A stretch of DNA of 54,112 bases from Spirochaetia bacterium (GTDB lineage Bacteria; Spirochaetota; Leptospiria; Leptospirales; Leptonemataceae), in assembly GCA_009885105.1 (NCBI GenBank), contig VFLI01000070.1, positions 1-54,112 of the forward strand, in the 5' to 3' direction. Positions 27,554 to 36,169 of this stretch are shown piece after piece (position 1 is the stretch's first letter; each line of letters opens with the position of its first letter). The position numbers and the translations under genes were made by a program. The notes beneath the pieces were generated by a model. It made no database searches. It had not been told where the DNA came from and saw only the letters and a list, made by a program, of their open reading frames with translations.

Positions 27554-27955
27554 ATGGTTAATAAAAGGAAACAGAATTATATGATGTGGATGTGGCTTGC
27601 GGTGTCGATATGCCTGGGCGCTTTCGGGCAGATTTTTATGAAAGAGGGAATGAAAGCGGCCGGTCCCGTGCCCATGTCCGGCGATATCACTCAGCTTGCG
27701 CGGTATTTCTTCGGCGCGATTTTAACTTTCCAGTTGATCGCTGCGGCCTTCTGTTACGGGCTCAGTTTTCTGCTCTGGCTGGCCGTGCTCAGCGTGATCG
27801 ATCTGAGTCTTGCGCGGCCTTTGATGGCTTTTGGATACTTTATTACCATGATTTATGGTTTTTATGCGGGAGAGCATATGAGCTGGGAGAGAGTTGCCGG
27901 CACGGTCCTTATCGCTGTCGGGATATTCTTTACGGCCAGGAGCGGCGCAGCTTGA
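27554..27955 (+). CDS. Small DMT-superfamily (EamA/SMR-like) membrane transporter
   Basis: The 133-residue product has four predicted membrane helices (about residues 11-28, 48-75, 80-103 and 108-128). The pattern resembles small multidrug resistance or ArnE/ArnF-type proteins: GQIFMKEG in helix 1, DLSLARPLMAFGY in helix 3, and a terminal GVILI-type helix (TVLIAVGIFFTA). Such proteins act as homodimers or heterodimers; there is no second copy nearby. The substrate is unknown. Its TGA overlaps the TTG start of the dehydrogenase (27952-27955, TTGA), implying coupled translation and possibly a shared pathway. Confidence 0.85.
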   Translation: MVNKRKQNYMMWMWLAVSICLGAFGQIFMKEGMKAAGPVPMSGDITQLARYFFGAILTFQLIAAAFCYGLSFLLWLAVLSVIDLSLARPLMAFGYFITMIYGFYAGEHMSWERVAGTVLIAVGIFFTARSGAA

Positions 27956-28980
27956 AAGCGGCAGTTCTACACAGCGGCCGCGGCGATCTTGCGATTGAAG
28001 ATGTTCCACCGCCGGCTATCGGTCCGGGACTGGTCCGTATAGGAATAAAATGCTGCGGCATCTGCGGATCGGATCTGCACATAACCGTTGATAAGAAAAT
28101 AAAACTCAAATCGTACCCCAGAATTCCGGGTCATGAATCCTCCGGCGTCGTTCTGGAAATAGGTGAGGGCGTAACGCGGTATAAGAAGTCGGACCGTGTC
28201 ATCATCGCCGCCGGCACAAGCTGCGGGCAGTGCGATAAATGCCGCGCCGGAATGGAAAATGCCTGCGAAAAAGTGGGAGTTCTGGGTTTTGACGCGGACG
28301 GAGCTTTCGCGCAGGAGATTGTCGTGCCGGAAAGATCTCTGACGATTCTTCCGGATGCGATTCCTTTCGACCAGGGCGCGATACTGGCGGACGCTGTTTC
28401 GACTCCCTATCATGCTGTGAAATATGCGGGCCGCATGAAACCAGGCGAATCGGTAGCGGTGTTCGGCTGCGGAGGACTGGGCATTCACGGCGTCATGCTG
28501 GCAAAAGCGCTTGGCGCGTCGAAAATTTACGCACTGGATGTCGATCCGGGGGCGCTGTCGAATGCATCGCGGTATGCGAACGAAACTCTCGATCTGAAAA
28601 CAATCAAAAATTCCGGCAAGACTCTGAAACAACTTTCCGGCGGAATCGATCTGGTTCTGGATTTTTCCGGCCGGTATGATAATATTGAAAATTCTGTGCG
28701 GGCCATGAACACACTGGGACGACTGGTGATGGTCGGCATTGGGCACGGACATCTGACTCTGGCTTTGCCGCCTATCATGACCTACCGTCAGCTTTCCATC
28801 ATCGGATCGTACGGATCGGACCGGCGCGCGATTCCGGAACTTCTGGATCTCTATCTGGCCGGGAAACTTCCTCTGGCCGATTCCATCACTTCGCATCATC
28901 CTCTGGAAGATATCAATGAATGCCTGCACAACCTGCATCAGCGCCGCGGAAATCCGATACGGTTTATTATAGAACCGTGA
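27952..28980 (+). CDS. Zinc-dependent alcohol dehydrogenase family protein (MDR)
   Basis: The 342-residue protein is a medium-chain dehydrogenase. Catalytic zinc ligands are Cys38 (GICGSD) and His61 (GHE); the four structural zinc Cys are at 91, 94, 97 and 105 (CGQCDKCRAG...C). The NAD(P)-binding loop GCGGLGIHG lies near residue 173. Substrate is unknown; polyol or alcohol dehydrogenases have the same layout. The start is TTG at 27952, overlapping the previous stop and preceded by AGGAG; the frame also reads upstream through the transporter gene, but without homology. Short intergenic space before the convergent DUF167 gene. Confidence 0.93.
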   Translation: MKAAVLHSGRGDLAIEDVPPPAIGPGLVRIGIKCCGICGSDLHITVDKKIKLKSYPRIPGHESSGVVLEIGEGVTRYKKSDRVIIAAGTSCGQCDKCRAGMENACEKVGVLGFDADGAFAQEIVVPERSLTILPDAIPFDQGAILADAVSTPYHAVKYAGRMKPGESVAVFGCGGLGIHGVMLAKALGASKIYALDVDPGALSNASRYANETLDLKTIKNSGKTLKQLSGGIDLVLDFSGRYDNIENSVRAMNTLGRLVMVGIGHGHLTLALPPIMTYRQLSIIGSYGSDRRAIPELLDLYLAGKLPLADSITSHHPLEDINECLHNLHQRRGNPIRFIIEP

Positions 28981-29046
28981 GTCGTCTTAAAGACGCGACG
29001 CAGGGATGCCGGGGTCTTTTGGCATAAATACAATCAGCGCCCTCCA

Positions 29047-29274
29047 TCAATCAGCGTCTTCGATTTCGATCAATTTCTTCCGTGAATGTTCTCCCTGAAG
29101 GATTCGAATCCGCCGCTGAGGAATTTTCAACTCCTCCGATACGGCAAGGATCAGCGCCTCATTTGCTTTATTCTCAACGGGCCGTTCCCGCACGCGGACA
29201 ATCCATTGTGTTTCGCTTTGCCTGTCAATCCCGGGCTTTTTGCTTCCCGGCTTCATTATGACTGTGACTTTCAT
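29047..29274 (-). CDS. DUF167 (YggU family) protein
   Basis: The 75-residue product matches the small alpha/beta DUF167 family of unknown function: MKVTVIMKPGSKK, RVRERPVENKANEALI, and ILQGEHSRKKLIEI correspond to the conserved KPGAKK, PPVDGKAN and GxTSRxK blocks. The start at 29274 gives the normal family length; the frame extends about 270 bases upstream, but that part overlaps the ABC-F gene and has no homology. It reads against both flanking genes and is divergent from abc-f with a 70-base gap. Confidence 0.88.
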   Translation of the reverse strand: MKVTVIMKPGSKKPGIDRQSETQWIVRVRERPVENKANEALILAVSEELKIPQRRIRILQGEHSRKKLIEIEDAD

Positions 29275-29344
29275 TTTTCTGGATATGAAAAAGAGTTTGC
29301 CTGTGCTGGCGAAACTATTTTGTGGAACTTCCAGAAAACATTCA

Positions 29345-31117
29345 ATGAACATCCTATCAGTTGACAGAATTACAAAAACCATCGGCGACAAAGAGCTTTT
29401 TAAGGAAATTTCCTTCGGTCTGAACGAGGGTGAGAAGAGCGGCCTGATCGGCGTCAACGGATCCGGAAAAACCACTCTGTTTCGCATTATTGCCGGTCTG
29501 GATGAACCGGATTCCGGACTGGTTGTCCGCGCCAGGGCTCTTAGCATCTCATTCCTGCCGCAGATCCCTGAATTTGAAGGCGACTTCAGTGTGAACCATT
29601 ACATCAAAACAGACAGAGCCCGGGCGATTCTGCACGAACTGGGCGTTGAAAATCGGGAAGTGAAAATCAGCGAACTTTCCGTCGGTATGCAGAAGAAAAC
29701 CGCGCTGGCCAATATTCTTTCGGAAGAGTCGAATCTGCTCATCCTGGACGAACCGACGAACCATCTGGATATCGGCTCGATTCTCTGGCTGCAAAACCAT
29801 CTTCAGAAATCCCCCGGGGCCCTTCTTCTGGTAACCCATGACCGCTATTTTTTAGAAAACATCACAGACACGATATATGAGCTGGAAAGAAACGAACTGC
29901 GAAAATACGAAGGATCGTACAGCACCTATCTGGAAAAGAAAGCCTTACGCGAAGAAATTGAAATGCAGGCTGAAAAAAAGGCGGCCCGTCTTTACCGCAG
30001 CGAACTGGAATGGCTCCGGCGTCAGCCTAAAGCCCGGGGCACAAAACAGAAAGCCCGGATCGACCGGGCAGACGAACTTGCGGACCGCGACAGGCCTGAG
30101 ATGAAGGATAAATTCAGTTTCGCAACATCAGGGCGGCGTCTCGGAAATAAAATTCTGGAAGTCAAGAATCTTGGAAAATCATACGCGGAGAAAAAGCTTT
30201 TTTCAAATTTCAATCATGCTTTTAAACAGCGCGAACACACAGGCATTGTCGGCCCCAACGGCAGCGGCAAATCGACTTTTCTGAACATTCTTACCGGCCG
30301 CCTGGAGCCGGATACCGGAAGCGTGATTGCCGGCGTGAACACTCATTTTGGTTATTTCGATCAGACATCGGCTGAACTGGACAATGAAATGCACGTTCTG
30401 GATTATGTGAGAAAAAATGGAGGCGAAATCGTCGAGACGGCGGACGGCTCAAAAATCGAAGCCTGGCAGATGCTGGAATACTTTCATTTTAAAGGCCGCA
30501 TGCAGCACACGAAAATTGCGCGATTGTCCGGCGGAGAAAAGCGCCGTCTGTACCTGGTTTTAATCCTCATGAGCAATCCGAATTTTTTAATACTGGACGA
30601 ACCCACCAACGATCTTGATATAGCGACGCTTTCGCTGCTTGAGGATTTTCTATTTCATTTTGGGGGATGTATTCTCGTTTCATCGCATGACAGATATTTT
30701 CTCGACAGAGTGGCGGACAGTCTTCTGGTGCTGGACGGAAACGGAAAAATTGAATTTTTTACAGGCAATTGCAGCGAGTATCTGGAAAGTCTCGAGACCC
30801 TTAAATCACAGAATAGAAAATCCCGGTCTGCCCCGGGAGAAGGCAGGAAAGAACTGCCCATGATTGCCGAAAAAACAGCCCCAGAGATCGGCGAGCTCAG
30901 GAAAATAAAATTCACAAACAAAGAGAAGCAGGAGTTTCAGGTTCTGGAAATCGAAATCCCGGCTCTGGAAAAAGAAAAACTGGAACTGGAAGAATTCCTG
31001 GCTTCGCCCGCAGCGGATCACAGGGAAATTTCCCGGAAAGGAGCGCGTCTGGCTGAGGTGACGAATCTAATCGATACAAAGTTTGCCCGCTGGAATGAGC
31101 TGTCAGATAGAATCTGA
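29345..31117 (+). CDS. ABC-F family ATPase (Uup-like)
   Basis: ABC-F proteins are soluble twin ATPases that act on ribosomes or, for Uup, on DNA and ribosome biogenesis. The 590-residue product has two ABC domains: Walker A GVNGSGKTT and GPNGSGKST, Walker B LLILDEPTNHLD and FLILDEPTNDLD. The second signature is LSGGEKRR, while the first is LSVGMQKK. Between them is the charged linker typical of the family, and the C terminus (about 500-590) is a coiled-coil domain as in Uup. The ATG at 29345 gives the usual MNILSVD start; earlier in-frame codons lie over the DUF167 gene. No membrane segments. Confidence 0.95.
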   Translation: MNILSVDRITKTIGDKELFKEISFGLNEGEKSGLIGVNGSGKTTLFRIIAGLDEPDSGLVVRARALSISFLPQIPEFEGDFSVNHYIKTDRARAILHELGVENREVKISELSVGMQKKTALANILSEESNLLILDEPTNHLDIGSILWLQNHLQKSPGALLLVTHDRYFLENITDTIYELERNELRKYEGSYSTYLEKKALREEIEMQAEKKAARLYRSELEWLRRQPKARGTKQKARIDRADELADRDRPEMKDKFSFATSGRRLGNKILEVKNLGKSYAEKKLFSNFNHAFKQREHTGIVGPNGSGKSTFLNILTGRLEPDTGSVIAGVNTHFGYFDQTSAELDNEMHVLDYVRKNGGEIVETADGSKIEAWQMLEYFHFKGRMQHTKIARLSGGEKRRLYLVLILMSNPNFLILDEPTNDLDIATLSLLEDFLFHFGGCILVSSHDRYFLDRVADSLLVLDGNGKIEFFTGNCSEYLESLETLKSQNRKSRSAPGEGRKELPMIAEKTAPEIGELRKIKFTNKEKQEFQVLEIEIPALEKEKLELEEFLASPAADHREISRKGARLAEVTNLIDTKFARWNELSDRI

Positions 31118-31122
31118 TGTGC

Positions 31123-31150
31123 TTGACATCCCCTGCGCGTTTTTTACGTT
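31123..31150 (+). promoter_or_regulatory. Candidate promoter with very short leader
   Basis: TTGACA occurs at 31123-31128 and TACGTT at 31145-31150, with a 16-base spacer. The start point would fall at about the ATG (31157) of the small membrane protein, which has no Shine-Dalgarno sequence. The -10 element is weak. Confidence 0.35.
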
Positions 31151-31156
31151 CGTTTT

Positions 31157-31381
31157 ATGGAAAAATTCAAGCGTTATTTTTTTGCTCATCTAATTGGTCT
31201 GCTTATGATTATTGCCGGCTGGTATATTACCGCAATTACAGAACTTTTCCGGTTTCCTTTTATGCAGCCAGGATCGGTGCATAACCAGGGTTCAGTGACG
31301 GGATTGATACTGATAATTATTGGCGCCTATTTTCCGGAAATCTGGATTGCAGCTTCCAATCGCTGGCGAAAGCAGGTCTAA
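31157..31381 (+). CDS. Small two-helix membrane protein
   Basis: The 74-residue product has two hydrophobic helices, about residues 9-30 (AHLIGLLMIIAGWYITAI) and 48-66 (GLILIIIGAYFPEIWIAA), joined by a short loop, and ends with a basic SNRWRKQV tail. No family is recognised. A TTGACA lies 34 bases before the ATG and there is no ribosome binding site. The stop codon overlaps that of the convergent epmA by three bases. Confidence 0.7.
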   Translation: MEKFKRYFFAHLIGLLMIIAGWYITAITELFRFPFMQPGSVHNQGSVTGLILIIIGAYFPEIWIAASNRWRKQV

Positions 31382-32355
31382 AACGGACTGACATCAGCCA
31401 GACTCTGCCTGTCAAGAAGAACCATCAGAAGTCTGTCCAGTCCCAGGGCAATGCCGCTGGAACGTGGAAAATGATCCAGTGAGTTCAGATATTCCGGATC
31501 CGGCTCCATATGCGGCTTCTGCATTGATGAGCGAAGAAGGTTGTCATTCTGAAACCGGCGGTCCTGTTCCAATCTGTCATCCAGTTCGTAATAACCGTTT
31601 GCCAGTTCAATTCCCTCCCAGTAGATTTCAAACCGCCGGCAGATGTCATTTTCTATCCGGCTCAGAGCCGCAAGCTCTGCCGGGTAATGAGAGACAAATG
31701 CCGGAAACGGCCGCCCCAGATGATTTTCGATTCTATTGAGAAAAATAGTGAAAAACAATTCATCGTATCTTAGCTGAGCCGGATTTTCTCCGGGACCGGT
31801 CAGATTAAACTGGACGACGGCCTTTTCCAGATCCTTCCGGGACACGGTGCAGTCCGCAAACTCGTCGAACAGATCTGCAGTTTTTCGCGAAGGCATTTTC
31901 GCCTCCGCCGGCAGAATTTTTCTGCTGTAGGACCGTCCGGCAAGAAATCTCAAAAGATCCCGGCATTCTTCCATCAGAGCAAATTCATCGCAGTCCAACC
32001 GGTACCATTCGAGCATCAGAAACTCCTCCGTGTGCAGAGGACCCTGATCGCCTTCGCGAAAACAGTGAGCTATCTGATAAATGTCCCGCCGGATATCGGC
32101 GAGCGTGATTTTCATATTGTATTCCGGGCTTGTGATGAGAAAACCTTCCGGACTGCTGACAGGAGCCTGGGGACTTTTGCGGCGTCCGCTTCTCGTTACA
32201 CGAAAACTGTCCAGGAAAGGATCCACTGTCCCCGTTGAATTCAAGAGGGGGGTTTCAATTTCCAGGCAGCCGCGACCGTTGAAAAATGCGCGTACATCGC
32301 ATAAAAAGTCCCGGCGAATTTCAAGGATTTCTGCGGGGAGTCTGCGGATTGTCAT
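31378..32355 (-). CDS. epmA: EpmA-like EF-P--lysine ligase (PoxA/GenX)
   Basis: EpmA is a truncated class II lysyl-tRNA synthetase that attaches beta-lysine to elongation factor P. The 325-residue protein matches EpmA in length and lacks the anticodon-binding domain. It shows motif 1 (FLEIETPLL), motif 2-like TSPEYNMK and FREGDQGPLHTEEFLMLEW, the ELANGYYELDD block and motif 3 (GIALGLDRLLMVL). EpmA usually works with the aminomutase EpmB; neither epmB nor efp is in the window. The ATG overlaps the stop of the upstream propeller gene (ATGA, 32352-32355), so the pair should be translationally coupled. Confidence 0.9.
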   Translation of the reverse strand: MTIRRLPAEILEIRRDFLCDVRAFFNGRGCLEIETPLLNSTGTVDPFLDSFRVTRSGRRKSPQAPVSSPEGFLITSPEYNMKITLADIRRDIYQIAHCFREGDQGPLHTEEFLMLEWYRLDCDEFALMEECRDLLRFLAGRSYSRKILPAEAKMPSRKTADLFDEFADCTVSRKDLEKAVVQFNLTGPGENPAQLRYDELFFTIFLNRIENHLGRPFPAFVSHYPAELAALSRIENDICRRFEIYWEGIELANGYYELDDRLEQDRRFQNDNLLRSSMQKPHMEPDPEYLNSLDHFPRSSGIALGLDRLLMVLLDRQSLADVSPF

Positions 32356-33812
32356 TTGCGTTCGAGTGTAATTTCCATTGCAGATGCCAGAGGCTCATAG
32401 ACTGAGCCGGGCGCCGATGGATTCGCCTCGCTGCTAAGGTAGACCTGAGAAATACGCCTGGTGCCTCGGTCCGGCATCCGGTAAAGTTCGATCAGATTCA
32501 GAGCGCTGGAAAATTCGCGGAAGGGTTCCGCCGCGGCTGAGTCAACGGGCACCCATCCAAAATTTCTGAGATAAGCCTGAATGCTCGTGCTGACAGTGTT
32601 GCTTTTGCCGGACTGGGCCGCGTCAAACAGAACGCTCCAGCGGGCGGGGATATTTTCCTTTTCAAACAGATCAAGCAGCCCCGGCGAATACTCGGAGGGA
32701 GACTGCCTGAGCCGGCGGATGATCCGCGTCAGGCGTCCGTGCGGATCGGCCCCATTGAAATCAATCTGGGAAGCAGTTGTGTAGAACCTGGATGGACTGG
32801 TTTCCAGGTTTTCCTGTCCCGGTCTAAAATTTTCCGGTACCAGATAGCGTACATTCTGCATCGTGACAATGCATTCGTATCGTGCCGTAAGAGCGCGCGA
32901 TGTGGCTTCGCCGGCCGGTCTGGCCAGCACTCTTTCGCCCGAGACGGTAAAGCTGCGATCGTTCCATCCATCCTCAAGGGAACGAAATGAGCGGATTTTC
33001 TGGGACTGTGTGTTCGGCGGCAGAAGCACAATCAGTGATCCTCGGGAAGAGGGCGCGATCGAGATGGAGATTTTTACTTTCATCAGGTATTTGATCTCAC
33101 CGCTGGTTATGTAGAAATCTGTCTCCGTATAGGGAAGTCTCTGGAGTGACTGTCCCTGCCTGTTCACAATCCACAGCTGACCCTCAACAAAGCAAAGACC
33201 GCGAAGGCTGTCCGCCGGTCCCTGCAGCGTTCCCGTCAGCGAACTGCTGCTGAGACTGTATCTGTGAATCGTGCCGGATATGTCTGAGATCCAGAGTGTC
33301 CCTCTGTACAGGGCAATATCCTTTGCTTCCGGATGTCCCGTTTCCAGCCGGCCTGAAACTCTCTTGAGGGCGGGATCGTAAAACAGCACCCGGCCTGTTC
33401 CTTTTTCCAGAAGATACCAGATGGAGGATGTGATGACACAGCCGGCAATCTCCTCCACCGGCATCGGAATGTGGCTGTCAACGGCTCCGGTTACCGGGTT
33501 TATAACAATCAGGCTTTTTTCTGATCCTGCATAAATTCTGCCATCTGAGGGATTGTAGGTAATCCCGAGAATTTTGTGGCTTCCCAGGGAATAACTCTGG
33601 GCTCGGCCGGACGGGGGGATTCGGGTGATTTTGTGTGTCTGAACTTCGGAATACCAGAAATTTTCACCGTCGTAGGCTATACCGTAAGGCTGTCCGGCCG
33701 TTGGAATTCTTTCCTTAAAGGCGCTCTGAGCATTCAGAGAATCGCCATCGAAGTGCAAAACCAAAGTGGTAAGGCACAGACTCAGAGATAGAATGAGCGG
33801 CAGTTTTTTCAT
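32352..33812 (-). CDS. Secreted beta-propeller protein with degenerate transglutaminase-like domain
   Basis: The 486-residue product (start ATG at 33812) has a signal peptide ending near LNAQS. The next 220 residues are propeller-like, with repeated G-(I/K)-x-Y, W-Y-S and I-D-S-x-I blades (GIAYDGENFWYSE, GITYNPSDGRIYAG, TLWISDISGTIHRY). A strand-rich Ig-like segment follows, and the last 150 residues resemble a transglutaminase-like domain: ENIPARW and NFGWVPVDSA are typical, but the catalytic Cys region reads SEYSPGLLDLF and the His position reads STSIQAYL. It is therefore probably non-catalytic. It is coupled to epmA by an ATGA overlap. Function is unknown. Confidence 0.75.
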   Translation of the reverse strand: MKKLPLILSLSLCLTTLVLHFDGDSLNAQSAFKERIPTAGQPYGIAYDGENFWYSEVQTHKITRIPPSGRAQSYSLGSHKILGITYNPSDGRIYAGSEKSLIVINPVTGAVDSHIPMPVEEIAGCVITSSIWYLLEKGTGRVLFYDPALKRVSGRLETGHPEAKDIALYRGTLWISDISGTIHRYSLSSSSLTGTLQGPADSLRGLCFVEGQLWIVNRQGQSLQRLPYTETDFYITSGEIKYLMKVKISISIAPSSRGSLIVLLPPNTQSQKIRSFRSLEDGWNDRSFTVSGERVLARPAGEATSRALTARYECIVTMQNVRYLVPENFRPGQENLETSPSRFYTTASQIDFNGADPHGRLTRIIRRLRQSPSEYSPGLLDLFEKENIPARWSVLFDAAQSGKSNTVSTSIQAYLRNFGWVPVDSAAAEPFREFSSALNLIELYRMPDRGTRRISQVYLSSEANPSAPGSVYEPLASAMEITLERK

Positions 33813-33957
33813 GATAATAGCCTGATTTGCAGGATTTATAAGGCTTTTCAATCGGGAGGGCTGTCAAGCATCAAAGCAACTCCAGCAAAATATCTTAAAA
33901 ATTAAAAAAATACTTGAAAAATTTGTTACGCTTATAGGTTTATTGCGTCTCAAAGTA

Positions 33958-33984
33958 TAGAATGATTCTAAATTCAGCTGAATT
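33958..33984. promoter_or_regulatory. Two abutting palindromes upstream of the sigma factor gene
   Basis: TAGAATGATTCTA (33958-33970, 6-bp arms) is followed without a gap by the perfect 14-bp palindrome AATTCAGCTGAATT (33971-33984). They lie 34-60 bases before the sigma-factor ATG, between the A/T-rich promoter region and the ribosome binding site AGGGAG. This fits an operator or a leader structure. Confidence 0.45.
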
Positions 33985-34017
33985 GAAGATTTAGGATACT
34001 TCAGGGAGACTCAATAG

Positions 34018-35010
34018 ATGAAACTTCAGACAAAGAAACTAGCCAGAATTGAAAACAGGATTGAACCAATCAATATCGAACTCCAGCCAATAAACCTGGA
34101 AAAGCCGGATATTTTTCTTAAAGAAGTGCTCCCAATCGAGAAAATTGCTCCCCAGAAAGGCAAGAAAACTGAGACAGATTCAGACAACAACAATTCAATC
34201 CTTCACTGGTATCTGAATGAAATTCATAAAATCCCCATGCTCACCCGTGAAGAGGAGCTGGAAGTATCCCTGCGTGCCCGTGACGGGGATCAGCAGGCAA
34301 GAGATCATCTGGTCCGAGCCAATCTTAGATTTGTTGTGACCGTGGCGAGAAAATACCAGTCATACGGTTTGAGCCTCATGGATCTCATAAACGAGGGCAA
34401 TCTGGGTCTGATCAAAGCCGCGGAGCGATTCAATCCGGATAGAGGATTTCATTTTATTTCTTACGCAGTCTGGTGGATCAAACAATCGGTGCTTTTTGCC
34501 ATTCAGCAAAAGTCGCATCTCATTCGTCTTCCACTGAACAGAACTGCCGATCTGCGCAGGCTTGAAGAAGCCGAAAGATTTGCGGACAATCAGGAACACA
34601 GATCCACGAACTATCAATCCCTGGCATCTGTTCTCGATATGAAACTGGAAGATCTGAACCATCTTCTGACCATGAGCCGGGATCATCTGAGCCTGGACGC
34701 TCCCATTGGCGAGGGCGAGGACTTTTCCCTGGGCGATAATATTCCTGACAGAGAAGGCGCAGCTCCGGATTCTCGTATGGAAGACCTGGAACTTAAAAAA
34801 GATATTGAAGGCTGTCTGACGGATCTCACAAACAGGGAAAGGCGTGTTCTCTCTATGCGGTTTGGTCTGGGAGGCGGCCCTGTGCTCTCGCTCCAGAAAG
34901 TGGGAAAAACGATCGGGCTTTCCAAAGAAAGAATCCGGCAGATAGAAAAAAAGGCTATTCGAAAAATCAGGACGGGTAAATTCAGCCAGCAGCTCATAGC
35001 TTATTTGTAA
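34018..35010 (+). CDS. Group-2 (RpoD/RpoS-like) sigma-70 factor
   Basis: The 330-residue protein contains region 1.2 (LHWYLNEIHKIPMLTREEE), region 2 (NLRFVVTVARKYQ, DLINEGNLGLIKAAERFNPDRGF, FISYAVWWIKQ), region 3 and region 4 with the -35 binding helix (TIGLSKERIRQIEKKAI). It lacks the long N-terminal region 1.1 and non-conserved insert of primary sigma factors, so it is probably an alternative, stress-type factor. The ATG has AGGGAG nine bases upstream. The stop TAA overlaps the ATG of the downstream propeller gene (TAATG). Two palindromes in the leader may bind a regulator. No anti-sigma gene is adjacent. Confidence 0.92.
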   Translation: MKLQTKKLARIENRIEPINIELQPINLEKPDIFLKEVLPIEKIAPQKGKKTETDSDNNNSILHWYLNEIHKIPMLTREEELEVSLRARDGDQQARDHLVRANLRFVVTVARKYQSYGLSLMDLINEGNLGLIKAAERFNPDRGFHFISYAVWWIKQSVLFAIQQKSHLIRLPLNRTADLRRLEEAERFADNQEHRSTNYQSLASVLDMKLEDLNHLLTMSRDHLSLDAPIGEGEDFSLGDNIPDREGAAPDSRMEDLELKKDIEGCLTDLTNRERRVLSMRFGLGGGPVLSLQKVGKTIGLSKERIRQIEKKAIRKIRTGKFSQQLIAYL

Positions 35011-36122
35011 TGCTGCGGTCATTTTTACTCTTTTATCTGCTTTTTTCACTGATTCTGTTCCGACTGCCGCCCTGGCGGCAGGAAGCCTATCCTGTTGTGA
35101 GTTTTCAGTGGCATTTTGATCTAAAAAAAGTTTCCGGCCTGCCGATTCCCGCGCAATGGAAGAACGAGCCTTTCAATGCTGTGTATGCTGCTGGAGAAGA
35201 CAAAAAACAGGAACTCGTTTTGCCGGATGGGCGAACGATTGCCACAGATCCGGAGTATCTTACCTTCGTTCCGTATCTTGGAAGCGGTTATTTTCAGTAT
35301 AAGAAAGTCGGAGATGAAATACAATTTTTCAGCCGTGACGGGGAACTTCTCTGGCGCAAGAATTACTTTTCATACCCGGTCAGCGACCATCGGGGACGGC
35401 TCATATTTCTGTTAACCGGCGACGGCAATCGTATTGATATCATTGACGGCAACGGAAATCCGGCCGGAGTGCGCAGCATTTCGGGAAATTTTACATCAGA
35501 TCTTGATTTTGCGGCCAGAGCTTCCGCAGGGATTGTTTCGTTTGCGGGCGGACAGGCCTATGTCGTGGGCGAAACCGGAAAAATTCTATACAGGTTTGAA
35601 GCAGATCCGCCCGCGCGTCCGCTGTTCTTAAAAAGCTGCGCGCTCGGGCCGGATGGCAAAACTGCGGCCGTTCATTATCTGGCCGGAGACGTGGACAAAA
35701 TTGTGATCCTGGAGGGACAGACTCAGGATACCGGTGATTCTGCGCCCGAGGCCGGTGTGAGAACTGAAATAGAGCTCCAGAATGTGTATCCGCATCTTCT
35801 GCATTTCGCCGTCAATGAACACGGTCTTCTGCTGAACGCGCCGGACTATGCGCGCTTCTACAATAATAAAGGCCGGGAAATCTGGAATCGAAAACACGGC
35901 GACCAATCCGTGTACCGGCCGGTGTTCGCGGATCGGAATTATTTTGTGTTCGGTCAGAAAGACGAACTTCTAGTCGTCAGCGCGGACGGAGTCATCGTTC
36001 ATGCGCAGAAAGTGAACGGATTTTCCGGGGGCAGCTGGCGCATTCTTCCCGGCCGGGAAGAGAACGAATTTGCCGTGGAATCAGGCAGCAGCATCCAGTA
36101 TTTCCGGTATGCGGACGGATAG
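35010..36122 (+). CDS. Predicted membrane-anchored or secreted beta-propeller protein
   Basis: The 370-residue product begins with a hydrophobic segment (LRSFLLFYLLFSLILF) that may be a signal anchor. The rest has PQQ/WD-like repeats of about 40 residues, for example EIQFFSRDGELLWRKN, KILYRFEADPP and RFYNNKGREIWNRK, each ending in a W/N motif. Its ATG overlaps the sigma-factor stop codon by one base, so translation is coupled to the sigma factor. An envelope sensor or antagonist of that sigma factor is conceivable but not shown by the sequence. It converges on the response regulator gene with a 47-base gap that holds no obvious terminator. Confidence 0.72.
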   Translation: MLRSFLLFYLLFSLILFRLPPWRQEAYPVVSFQWHFDLKKVSGLPIPAQWKNEPFNAVYAAGEDKKQELVLPDGRTIATDPEYLTFVPYLGSGYFQYKKVGDEIQFFSRDGELLWRKNYFSYPVSDHRGRLIFLLTGDGNRIDIIDGNGNPAGVRSISGNFTSDLDFAARASAGIVSFAGGQAYVVGETGKILYRFEADPPARPLFLKSCALGPDGKTAAVHYLAGDVDKIVILEGQTQDTGDSAPEAGVRTEIELQNVYPHLLHFAVNEHGLLLNAPDYARFYNNKGREIWNRKHGDQSVYRPVFADRNYFVFGQKDELLVVSADGVIVHAQKVNGFSGGSWRILPGREENEFAVESGSSIQYFRYADG

Positions 36123-36169
36123 CAATTTGCCGCGGACATGCGAATCGAAACGGGTTCGGCCGAGAGTCT

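Noticed and set aside
27967..28938. Minus-strand frame of 323 codons
   Set aside because: It is antisense to the zinc dehydrogenase, whose metal-binding and Rossmann motifs are complete, so the plus-strand gene is the real one.
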